Assembly: GCF_001405015.1 (NCBI RefSeq)
Contig: NZ_CYZX01000042.1
Coordinates: forward strand, 1-5,047
Direction: 5' to 3'
Length of the DNA: 5,047 nt
DNA from: Clostridium disporicum
GTDB taxonomy: Bacteria; Bacillota; Clostridia; Clostridiales; Clostridiaceae
Under the pieces are notes generated by a model. It ran no database searches. It saw nothing but the letters and a program-made list of their open reading frames with translations, and had not been told where the DNA came from. Shown here in pieces: positions 1 through 5,041 of this stretch. Made by a program: the position numbers and the translations under genes. How positions within the stretch are numbered: position 1 is the stretch's first letter; the number at the start of each line of letters is the position of its first letter.

Positions 1-1
1 T

Positions 2-77
2 GGGGGTATAGCTCAGTTGGGAGAGCACTTGCCTTGCACGCAAGGGGTCAAGGGTTCGACTCCCTTTACCTCCACCA
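2..77 (+). tRNA. tRNA-Ala, anticodon TGC
   Basis: This is a complete 76-base cloverleaf. The acceptor stem pairs GGGGGTA (2-8) with TACCTCC written 67-73 (one G-T wobble), followed by discriminator A74 and an encoded CCA (75-77). The anticodon stem CTTGC (28-32)/GCAAG (40-44) encloses loop CTTGCAC, giving anticodon TGC at 35-37, which reads GCN alanine codons. The T arm carries the usual GGTTCGA. Its promoter lies left of the window. Because a terminator follows directly, it is the only or last gene of its transcript. Confidence 0.97.
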
Positions 78-78
78 A

Positions 79-105
79 AGCTACGAAGTATTTCGTAGCT
101 TTTTT
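79..105 (+). terminator. Terminator of tRNA-Ala
   Basis: A perfect 9-bp stem, AGCTACGAA (79-87) with TTCGTAGCT (92-100), has a 4-base loop GTAT and runs into six T residues (100-105). It starts two bases after the CCA end, so it closes the tRNA transcript and separates it from the downstream protein operon. Confidence 0.93.
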
Positions 106-127
106 ATTTTATTTAAAATAATTTCTA

Positions 128-156
128 TTCATAAATTTTATTAATAGTGTTATTAT
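128..156 (+). promoter_or_regulatory. Likely sigma-A promoter of the HD/niaR operon
   Basis: TTCATA at 128-133 (4 of 6 to TTGACA) and TATTAT at 151-156 (5 of 6 to TATAAT) are separated by exactly 17 bases, in the only gap between the tRNA-Ala terminator and the first gene. The start of transcription would be near 163, leaving a leader of about 30 bases. AT-rich DNA yields such matches by chance, so this rests on position as much as on sequence. Confidence 0.5.
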
Positions 157-193
157 AAATATACAGTAAATGTTAAAGTAAAGGTGAAAATGT

Positions 194-697
194 ATGGCGT
201 TATATAGAGTTAAACAATTCGTATGGGCAGCAGGATCATATTTTAAGAAAATAGATACAGAGTATGTAAATAAATATTTAGATAAAGATGAAATGAAATT
301 ATTTAATAAATTAAACCATAATGAAAAGCATCATTCTATACGTGTTTGTAAAGATGCTTTAGATATATGTAAGAAAAAAAATATTTCCTTAAATACTAAT
401 AGAATTGCTAAAGCAGCTTTATTGCATGATGTAGGTAAGGGTGAATTTGGGTTAAACTTGGTAGAAAAATCTGCATTAGTTTTATTAAATAAATTAACTA
501 AAGGGAAAATAAAAAAATACAATAGCATAAAACAAATAGATATATATTATAATCATGCACAAAAAGGTGCTGATATATTAAAGGAATTTAAGACTTATGA
601 TAAAGAGTTTTTAGATAGTATTAGATATCATCATAGTAATAAGAAAATAAGTAATGAATTATTAGATTTAATAAGAGAAAGTGATAATAAGAATTAA
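194..697 (+). CDS. HD-superfamily (HDIG-type) phosphohydrolase, substrate unknown
   Basis: This 167-residue protein has the metal-binding pattern of HD-domain phosphohydrolases: H47 in a HHSIRV motif, the H78-D79 pair in LLHDVGK, H121 in NHAQKGA, H146/H147 in IRYHHS and a late D164. No second domain, signal peptide or membrane segment is visible, so it is probably a cytoplasmic single-domain enzyme acting on a phosphorylated small molecule such as a nucleotide. It resembles YqeK-type proteins (linked to nadD in Firmicutes) in the first two motifs, but I cannot assign it to that family. The start is set by AAGGTG at 181-186, seven bases before the ATG. It is first in a close-set operon, 15 bases ahead of the niaR-like gene, which hints at nucleotide or NAD metabolism, by context only. 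Confidence 0.85.
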   Translation: MALYRVKQFVWAAGSYFKKIDTEYVNKYLDKDEMKLFNKLNHNEKHHSIRVCKDALDICKKKNISLNTNRIAKAALLHDVGKGEFGLNLVEKSALVLLNKLTKGKIKKYNSIKQIDIYYNHAQKGADILKEFKTYDKEFLDSIRYHHSNKKISNELLDLIRESDNKN

Positions 698-712
698 CTT
701 ATGAGGTGAAAT

Positions 713-1222
713 ATGATTGCGAATAATAGAAGAGAAGCAATAGTTGAATTATTACTTAAAGAAAAAGCTCCTGTAAAGGGAGTTGAACTAGCAACGAAAT
801 TTGATGTAACTAGACAAATAATAGTTAAAGATATAGCTATTTTAAGAGCAAAAGGAAATAATATAATAGCAACTCCAGATGGTTATATGTTTAATGATGA
901 TAATGGTAGTAGAGTAAGAGCAATAATAGCAGTAAATCATAATAAAGATGAAATGATAAAAGAATTAGAGATTGTAATTAAATATGGTGGAATTATAGAA
1001 GATGTTATAGTAGAACATCCTATATATGGTGAAATTAAAGGTTTGTTAATGATTAAGAATCTTAATGATTTAAATAGATTTAAAAACACATTTGAATTAT
1101 CAGATAGTGCTCCGCTATCTTCATTAACAAATGGAGTTCATCTCCATACAGTGTCTGTAGATACTAAAGAAAATATGGAATTAATAAAAAAAGAATTAAA
1201 AGAAAATGGACTTACTTTATAA
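713..1222 (+). CDS. niaR: NiaR-type transcriptional repressor (HTH + 3H domain)
   Basis: This 169-residue protein has an N-terminal winged helix-turn-helix (about residues 5-58, with the helix pair around VKGVELATKFDVTRQ) and a C-terminal 3H domain (about 70-165) named for its three conserved histidines: H76, H102 in VEHPIYGE, and H143/H145 in GVHLHT. In the Thermotoga homologue a metal is held by two histidines of the last motif, an earlier histidine and a glutamate eight residues after it. Here H76, E84, H143 and H145 keep that pattern, so the site looks intact. NiaR (YrxA) proteins repress NAD biosynthesis and niacin uptake genes when nicotinate is present. GAGGTGA at 703-709 supports the start. 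None of the visible neighbours is a known NiaR target, so it may act elsewhere or on this operon. The family assignment is firm; the effector is inferred. Confidence 0.88.
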   Translation: MIANNRREAIVELLLKEKAPVKGVELATKFDVTRQIIVKDIAILRAKGNNIIATPDGYMFNDDNGSRVRAIIAVNHNKDEMIKELEIVIKYGGIIEDVIVEHPIYGEIKGLLMIKNLNDLNRFKNTFELSDSAPLSSLTNGVHLHTVSVDTKENMELIKKELKENGLTL

Positions 1223-1237
1223 TTAGGGAGAATTTAT

Positions 1238-2650
1238 ATGGATTATGATGTTTTAGTTTTAGGTGGGGGCATAATTGGGTGTGCAGCTGCTTATGAATTA
1301 TCAAAATATAATTTAAATATAGCTGTAATTGAAAAAGAGTATGATATAGCAGATGATATATCTTTTGTTAATAGCGCAATAGTTTATGATGGTTCAGAGA
1401 CATCTAATAATGTTATGGCTGGGTTAGAATATATAGGTAATATATTATTAGAGGATTTATGCGGAAAATTTAATGTGCCTTTTAAGCGTATTGGTGGTTT
1501 AAGGGTAGTAGATGATGATAATGGTGTAATTAAGCTAAAGGAAATGTATGAGAGGGCTATTAAAAGAGGTATTGATGGTGTTCACCTTATTGACAGTGAT
1601 GAAGTATATAAAATAGAGCCTAATATAAATCCAGGAATAAAGAAAGGTTTATATTCACAAAATGTAGCATTAGTAGCACCATACGATTTAGCTTTATCTT
1701 ATGCTGAAGTAGCTTCTGATAATGGAGTTATATTTAGATTAGAAGAAGAAGTATTGAATATTATGAATATAGCTAAAGGATTTAAAGTTATAACTAATAA
1801 AAATAAATTTACTTGTAGAGTTGTTATAAATACTATTGCTAATGAGATGTTTATAAATGAAAGTGGAGTAGTTCAAGAAAAGGACGAATTAAAAAATGAG
1901 AACACTTTCAAAAATATGAGCTATATATTAGTTGATGATAGTTATAAAAATAAATTATCTAGAATAATAACTAAGACTTTTGATAAGGATACTTTTGTTG
2001 TATCTACACCAGTTTTAAATGGAGGCTCTTTAATAGGAATTAAAAGTATTGAAAAGACTAGTTTAGATGATAATATATCTTATGCTACAAAGCTTCTTAA
2101 AGATCTAGATAAGAATAGTATAAATAATCTATTTAGGGAAAGTTATGATAAAGATTCTATTGTAGTAGATGATAGTAGAATAGATAGAGGATTTATAAGT
2201 GTTACAGGAACTCATTATGGAAAAATTACCTTAGCACCTGCTATAGCTAAGATGTTATGTGATACGTTGACTAATACATTAAAGTGTAGTCAAAAGAAGC
2301 ATTTTATAGATAAAAGAAGAGAATCTTATAAATTCAGAGAGATGAATAAAGATGAAATAAATGAAGTAATTAAGGTAGATAATAGATATGGCAAAATGAT
2401 ATGTCTTTGTAACAATGTTACTGAAGGTGAGATTGTTGACTCTATAAGAAGGCCTCTTGGTGCAAGAACTGTTAAGGGAGTAAAGAGAAGAACAGGAGCT
2501 GGATTTGGCAGTTGTCATGGAGCTTACTGTAATGAAAAGATAGTAAGTATTTTAGCTAGAGAGTTAGGCAAAAATATAACAGATATAGTAGATGATTCAA
2601 AGGATTCTAAAATAATATCAGGAAGAATAAAGGAATTTGAAGGTATTTAG
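1238..2650 (+). CDS. Divergent GlpA-like FAD oxidoreductase with C-terminal BFD [2Fe-2S] domain
   Basis: This 470-residue protein belongs to the DAO/GlpA-like class that includes clostridial glycerol-3-phosphate dehydrogenase homologues. The dinucleotide-binding motif is clear at the N-terminus (G9, G11, G14, with acidic E32 ending the second strand), and NSAIVYDG (45-52) matches the family's NSxIVHxG region. The C-terminus (about 387-443) is a textbook BFD-like iron-sulfur domain with C389-x-C391 and C426-x4-C431. The centre is eroded: the family's RKGEY-type segment, the AGLR motif and the GLTSAPA motif are missing or replaced (for example GTHYGKITLAPA at 324-335), and the VINAAG segment reads VINTIA. 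It may therefore bind FAD weakly or do different chemistry. Length is near normal and the frame is open, so it is not a simple pseudogene. AGGGAG at 1225-1230 gives the start, 15 bases after niaR. It may be a redox partner of the next small protein. Confidence 0.82.
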   Translation: MDYDVLVLGGGIIGCAAAYELSKYNLNIAVIEKEYDIADDISFVNSAIVYDGSETSNNVMAGLEYIGNILLEDLCGKFNVPFKRIGGLRVVDDDNGVIKLKEMYERAIKRGIDGVHLIDSDEVYKIEPNINPGIKKGLYSQNVALVAPYDLALSYAEVASDNGVIFRLEEEVLNIMNIAKGFKVITNKNKFTCRVVINTIANEMFINESGVVQEKDELKNENTFKNMSYILVDDSYKNKLSRIITKTFDKDTFVVSTPVLNGGSLIGIKSIEKTSLDDNISYATKLLKDLDKNSINNLFRESYDKDSIVVDDSRIDRGFISVTGTHYGKITLAPAIAKMLCDTLTNTLKCSQKKHFIDKRRESYKFREMNKDEINEVIKVDNRYGKMICLCNNVTEGEIVDSIRRPLGARTVKGVKRRTGAGFGSCHGAYCNEKIVSILARELGKNITDIVDDSKDSKIISGRIKEFEGI

Positions 2651-2651
2651 T

Positions 2652-2657
2652 GGAGGG
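2652..2657 (+). promoter_or_regulatory. Ribosome binding site deciding the DUF1667 gene start
   Basis: GGAGGG lies four bases before ATG 2662 and overlaps the alternative GTG start at 2650, which would put the binding site inside the coding region. This favours ATG 2662 over the longer reading. Confidence 0.8.
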
Positions 2658-2661
2658 TGTC

Positions 2662-2895
2662 ATGGAGAATAAAGCTATATTTACTTCAGTGGTAAGAGTA
2701 AAAGGTAATAATAAATATAAGGTAGTGCCAGTAAAAAGCAGTGAAGAAGTAGATAAGAGTTTATGGATAGAAATATCTAAAGTATTAAGTAGAATTTATG
2801 TAAGTGTTCCTATTAAGCTAGGAAGTATAATATGTAAAAATGTTTTAAATACGGGTATTGATATAGTTTGTAGTAGAAATATTAAAGAAGCATAA
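2662..2895 (+). CDS. Short DUF1667 (COG3862-like) protein lacking the cysteine-rich N-terminus
   Basis: This 77-residue protein matches the C-terminal half of DUF1667: TSVVRVKG (8-15), VVPVKSSEEVDKS (21-33), VPIKLGSI (49-56), and NTGIDIVCSRNI (63-74). Full-length members are usually about 120 residues and start with a cysteine cluster of the CxxCxxGC kind, likely binding metal, followed by a CKRG-type segment. None of that is present: an in-frame stop at 2638-2640 closes the frame upstream, so there is no hidden N-terminal part. Only C58 and C70 remain, outside the usual cluster. Family members normally stand with a GlpA-like protein and an FAD/NAD oxidoreductase; here the GlpA-like gene is 11 bases upstream and the other gene is missing. 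The ATG is chosen because of GGAGGG at 2652-2657; a GTG at 2650 would add four residues. Function unknown; probably a partner of the upstream oxidoreductase. Confidence 0.75.
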   Translation: MENKAIFTSVVRVKGNNKYKVVPVKSSEEVDKSLWIEISKVLSRIYVSVPIKLGSIICKNVLNTGIDIVCSRNIKEA

Positions 2896-2917
2896 AGTCA
2901 GAAAAATATGGTATAAT

Positions 2918-2938
2918 AATAGATAGTACATATCTATT
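2918..2938. repeat. 8-bp inverted repeat upstream of serS leader (possible operator)
   Basis: AATAGATA (2918-2925) and TATCTATT (2931-2938) are perfect reverse complements around a 5-base spacer. The right arm overlaps the first two bases of a TTGACA box (2937-2942), and a TATAAT (2912-2917) directly precedes the left arm. There is no T run after it, so it is not an obvious terminator of the upstream operon. It may be a protein-binding site or chance symmetry in AT-rich DNA. Confidence 0.45.
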
Positions 2939-2966
2939 GACAAAATATAGGATGTTATAATATATT
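2937..2966 (+). promoter_or_regulatory. Promoter of the serS T-box transcript
   Basis: A perfect TTGACA (2937-2942) lies upstream of TGTTATAATATATT (2953-2966). TATAAT at 2956-2961 is perfect and carries an extended -10 TG at 2953-2954, but it is only 13 bases from the TTGACA. TATATT at 2961-2966 (5 of 6) would give an 18-base spacer. Either reading puts the start of transcription shortly before the T-box leader. Which one is used cannot be decided from the sequence. Confidence 0.7.
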
Positions 2967-2990
2967 TAAGATAAATAAATGAATAAATAA

Positions 2991-3223
2991 ACCGTTGAAA
3001 AGGCTAGTAATAAGATAGATGTTTTAAGAGAGTCAGTGGTTGGTGTAAACTGATAACTATATTTTATGAATCCACCTTGGAGGGACTGTGATGAGCAGTA
3101 CGGTGTAATTCCGTTAAATTATTTAAGTGGATAGAAGTATGTTTTTATATATTACTACTATCAATTAGGGTGGCAACACGGAGTCTTTCGTCCCTTGTAT
3201 AGGGAGGATAAGGCTCTTTTTTT
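2991..3223 (+). promoter_or_regulatory. Serine T-box riboswitch (leader of serS)
   Basis: This transcriptional T-box leader senses uncharged tRNA-Ser. The Stem I base probably pairs ACCGT (2991-2995) with ACGGT (3100-3104). The distal arm TCAGT (3033-3037)/ACTGA (3049-3053) carries the GGTTGGTG loop, preceded by AGAGAG. The specifier region reads GAA-TCC-ACC, giving specifier codon TCC (serine) at 3071-3073. A Stem III candidate is ATAGAAGTA (3131-3139) with TACTACTAT (3153-3161). The T-box AGGGTGGCAACACGG starts at 3167. Its TGGC (3171-3174) fits a tRNA end of G-CCA, the discriminator of tRNA-Ser. The antiterminator pairs AGGG (3167-3170) with CCCT (3192-3195) and ACG (3178-3180) with CGT (3189-3191), leaving the canonical 7-base bulge. 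Uncharged tRNA should favour this form and let transcription continue into serS. Confidence 0.95.
3181..3223 (+). terminator. T-box regulated intrinsic terminator
   Basis: GAGTCTT (3181-3187) pairs with AAGGCTC (3210-3216), and TCGTCCCT (3188-3195) pairs with AGGGAGGA (3201-3208) apart from one G-G mismatch and a bulged T3209. The loop is TGTAT and seven T residues follow (3217-3223). The bases 3189-3195 are shared with the antiterminator, so the two structures exclude each other, as expected for a T-box switch. Confidence 0.92.
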
Positions 3224-3322
3224 ATAAATGAATAATTAGTAGTTAAGAATAAAGATGAAACTTTATTGAGAATTCTTTGTATTAACCTAGAAATTTCATA
3301 TGAATTTATTAATTAAATAATT

Positions 3323-3328
3323 GGAGGA
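3323..3328 (+). promoter_or_regulatory. Ribosome binding site deciding the serS start
   Basis: GGAGGA stands four bases before ATG 3333. An in-frame TTG at 3321 would overlap this site and give a non-family MEDK extension, so ATG 3333 is the start; it yields the MLDLKFLREN opening typical of SerRS. Confidence 0.9.
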
Positions 3329-3332
3329 CAAA

Positions 3333-4610
3333 ATGTTAGATTTAAAATTTTTAAGAGAAAATCCAGAAATAGTTAAACAAAACATCAAGAATAAGTTTCA
3401 AGATAAGAAACTTCCTTTAGTTGATGAAGTAATTGCATTAGATGCTGAAAGTAGAGCAACACAACAAGAAGCTGATTCATTAAGATCTAATAGAAAGACA
3501 ATTTCTAAGCAAATAGGTGCATTAATGGGGCAAGGAAAAAGAGAAGAGGCTGAAGAGTTAAAAGCAAAAGTTAACGAACAAGCAGCTCGTCTTGCTGAAT
3601 TAGAAGTTAAAGAAACTGAATTACAAGAAAAAATAAGAGAAATAATGTTAGTTATTCCTAATATTATTGATCCAACTGTTCCAATAGGAAAAGATGATAG
3701 CGAAAATGTTGAAGTAGAAAAGTTTGGTGAGCCTGTAGTTCCTGAATTTGAAATTCCTTATCATACTGAAATAATGGAAAAGTTAAATGGTATTGATTTA
3801 GATAGCGCTAGAAAAGTTGCTGGTAATGGATTCTATTACTTAATGGGTAATATAGCAAGATTACAATCAGGAATACTTTCTTATGCTAGAGATTTCATGA
3901 TAAACAAAGGATTTACTTACTGTATACCACCTTTTATGATTCGTAGTGAAGTTGTTACTGGTGTTATGAGCTTTGCTGAAATGGAATCTATGATGTACAA
4001 AATTGAAGGTGAAGACTTATACCTTATAGGTACTAGTGAGCACTCAATGATAGGTAAATTTATAGATACTATAATAAAAGAAGATTCTCTTCCTCAAACA
4101 TTAACTAGTTATTCACCATGTTTCAGAAAAGAAAAAGGTGCTCACGGTATTGAAGAAAGAGGAGTATATAGAATACACCAATTTGAGAAACAAGAAATGA
4201 TAGTTGTTTGTAAACCAGAAGAAAGTAAAGAATGGTTCGAAAAGCTATGGAAATATACAGTAGAATTATTCCGTTCATTAGATGTTCCAGTTAGAACATT
4301 AGAATGTTGTTCAGGAGATTTAGCAGACCTTAAGGTTAAGTCTATAGACGTTGAAGCATGGTCTCCAAGACAAAAGAAATACTTCGAAGTAGGAAGCTGT
4401 TCAAATTTAGGAGATGCTCAAGCTAGAAGATTAAAGATTCGTGTAAATGGAGAAAATGGAAAATACTTTGCACACACTTTAAATAATACTGTTGTTGCTC
4501 CTCCTAGAATGTTAATAGCATTCTTAGAAAACAACTTAAATGAAGATGGATCTATTAATATACCAGAAGCTTTAAGACCTTACATGGGTGGAATGGACGT
4601 AATTAGATAA
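3333..4610 (+). CDS. serS: Seryl-tRNA synthetase (class II), archaeal/eukaryotic-like motif variant
   Basis: This cytoplasmic enzyme (425 residues, usual length) attaches serine to tRNA-Ser using ATP. It begins MLDLKFLREN, then has the long antiparallel coiled coil (about 35-105) that grips the tRNA-Ser variable arm, and the class II catalytic core: motif 1 region near 193-206, TSE loop at 234-236, motif 2 at about 262-288 (SPCFRKEKGAHG to RIHQFEKQE, with R265 and Q283), and motif 3 with R392 and E399 in PPRMLIAFLEN. Usual bacterial SerRS have TAE, an EAGSAGRDTRG-like motif 2 and HTLNGSGLAVGRT; here TSEH, KEKGAHG and HTLNNTVVAPPR look closer to archaeal and eukaryotic enzymes. Some clostridia carry two SerRS, and this would be the variant type. 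It is controlled by the serine T-box leader upstream and ends in its own terminator. Confidence 0.97.
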   Translation: MLDLKFLRENPEIVKQNIKNKFQDKKLPLVDEVIALDAESRATQQEADSLRSNRKTISKQIGALMGQGKREEAEELKAKVNEQAARLAELEVKETELQEKIREIMLVIPNIIDPTVPIGKDDSENVEVEKFGEPVVPEFEIPYHTEIMEKLNGIDLDSARKVAGNGFYYLMGNIARLQSGILSYARDFMINKGFTYCIPPFMIRSEVVTGVMSFAEMESMMYKIEGEDLYLIGTSEHSMIGKFIDTIIKEDSLPQTLTSYSPCFRKEKGAHGIEERGVYRIHQFEKQEMIVVCKPEESKEWFEKLWKYTVELFRSLDVPVRTLECCSGDLADLKVKSIDVEAWSPRQKKYFEVGSCSNLGDAQARRLKIRVNGENGKYFAHTLNNTVVAPPRMLIAFLENNLNEDGSINIPEALRPYMGGMDVIR

Positions 4611-4656
4611 TTAAAAATTATAAATTAAGGTTGAGACTAGACTATAGTTTCTTAAA

Positions 4657-4692
4657 AAAGAACAAATTCAGTTAATTCTGAATTTGTTCTTT
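4657..4692 (+). terminator. Terminator of serS
   Basis: A perfect 15-bp stem, AAAGAACAAATTCAG (4657-4671) with CTGAATTTGTTCTTT (4678-4692), has a 6-base loop TTAATT. The T tract is short (TTT, then AATTAATT), so it is AT-rich and weaker than the tRNA terminators, but no other terminator follows serS. A smaller hairpin, GAGACTA (4633-4639)/TAGTTTC (4645-4651), stands just before it. Confidence 0.82.
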
Positions 4693-4742
4693 AATTAATT
4701 ATATATTATAAAAAAATAATTATAAAAAGTATAAAAAAAGTG

Positions 4743-4771
4743 TTGACATAATTATTAATAGTTGGTAGAAT
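4743..4771 (+). promoter_or_regulatory. Sigma-A promoter of tRNA-Ser
   Basis: A perfect TTGACA (4743-4748), a 17-base spacer and TAGAAT (4766-4771, 5 of 6) form a near-consensus promoter. Transcription would start about 4778, eight bases before the mature tRNA. The tRNA therefore has its own strong constitutive-type promoter, independent of serS. Confidence 0.92.
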
Positions 4772-4785
4772 AATAAATGTTCCGA

Positions 4786-4876
4786 GGAGAGATGGTCGAG
4801 TTGGTTTAAGGCACCGGTCTTGAAAACCGGCGTGCGTGTGAGCGTACCGTGGGTTCGAATCCCACTCTCTCCGCCA
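4786..4876 (+). tRNA. tRNA-Ser, anticodon TGA
   Basis: This is a complete 91-base class II tRNA. The acceptor stem GGAGAGA (4786-4792) pairs perfectly with TCTCTCC (4866-4872); discriminator G4873 and encoded CCA (4874-4876) follow. The anticodon stem CCGGT (4814-4818)/ACCGG (4826-4830) holds loop CTTGAAA, giving anticodon TGA at 4821-4823 for UCA and other UCN serine codons. The long variable arm GTGCG (4832-4836)/CGTAC (4843-4847) is the hallmark recognised by the SerRS coiled coil. The T arm is GTGGG-TTCGAAT-CCCAC. Confidence 0.97.
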
Positions 4877-4908
4877 AGAAGTTATTCGTAAGAGTAACTT
4901 CTTTTTTT
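4877..4908 (+). terminator. Terminator of tRNA-Ser
   Basis: AGAAGTTATTC (4877-4887) pairs with GAGTAACTTCT (4892-4902, one G-T wobble) around loop GTAA and continues into seven T residues (4902-4908). It begins right after the CCA end, so tRNA-Ser is a single-gene transcript. Confidence 0.93.
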
Positions 4909-4937
4909 ATTATTCTATTATAAAAAATAAAAAACAA

Positions 4938-4991
4938 AAAGGGGCTGTCTCTGAAATGATTTTTAAAATCATTTCAGTAGACGGTCTTTTT
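4938..4991. terminator. Long bidirectional terminator-like hairpin, no gene attached in window
   Basis: The upper stem CTGAAATGATTT (4951-4962) pairs perfectly with AAATCATTTCAG (4966-4977). Below it, after a bulged T4978, GGCTGTCT (4943-4950) pairs with AGACGGTC (4979-4986) with two wobbles, and A residues (4938-4940) pair with T residues (4989-4991). The + strand ends in a T tract and the - strand ends in a T tract too (A-rich 4921-4940), so it could stop transcription both ways. The tRNA-Ser transcript is already closed upstream, so it may serve a convergent gene beyond the right edge, or be a dispersed repeat. Confidence 0.7.
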
Positions 4992-5041
4992 ATTTTTTAT
5001 TCATATATTTATATGAAATTATTTCTAAATGAACAAGTTTT

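Noticed and set aside
1..105. tRNA-Ala as an integration site for a mobile element
   Set aside because: No integrase gene and no repeat of the tRNA 3' end were found elsewhere in the window.
331..528. A 65-residue open frame on the - strand inside the HD gene
   Set aside because: It lies fully within a well-supported gene on the opposite strand, has phenylalanine/leucine-rich antisense composition and no recognisable motif.
2279..2518. A 79-residue open frame on the - strand inside the oxidoreductase gene
   Set aside because: It is antisense to the conserved iron-sulfur domain coding region, with low-complexity serine/tyrosine-rich content and no supporting context.
2650..2661. GTG start for the DUF1667 gene, overlapping the previous stop codon
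   Set aside because: The ribosome binding site GGAGGG would lie inside the coding region; ATG 2662 is correctly spaced from it.
3248..3267. Small hairpin AATAAAG/CTTTATT between the T-box and serS
   Set aside because: Seven mostly A-T pairs without a T run; likely chance in such AT-rich sequence.
3266..3293. A possible second serS promoter (TTGAGA with TAGAAA, 16-base spacer) after the T-box terminator
   Set aside because: Both boxes are weak matches in AT-rich DNA, and a promoter here would bypass the T-box control; not enough to call.
3321..3332. TTG start four codons upstream for serS
   Set aside because: It overlaps the GGAGGA ribosome binding site, and the MLDLKFLREN opening from ATG 3333 is the family's normal N-terminus.
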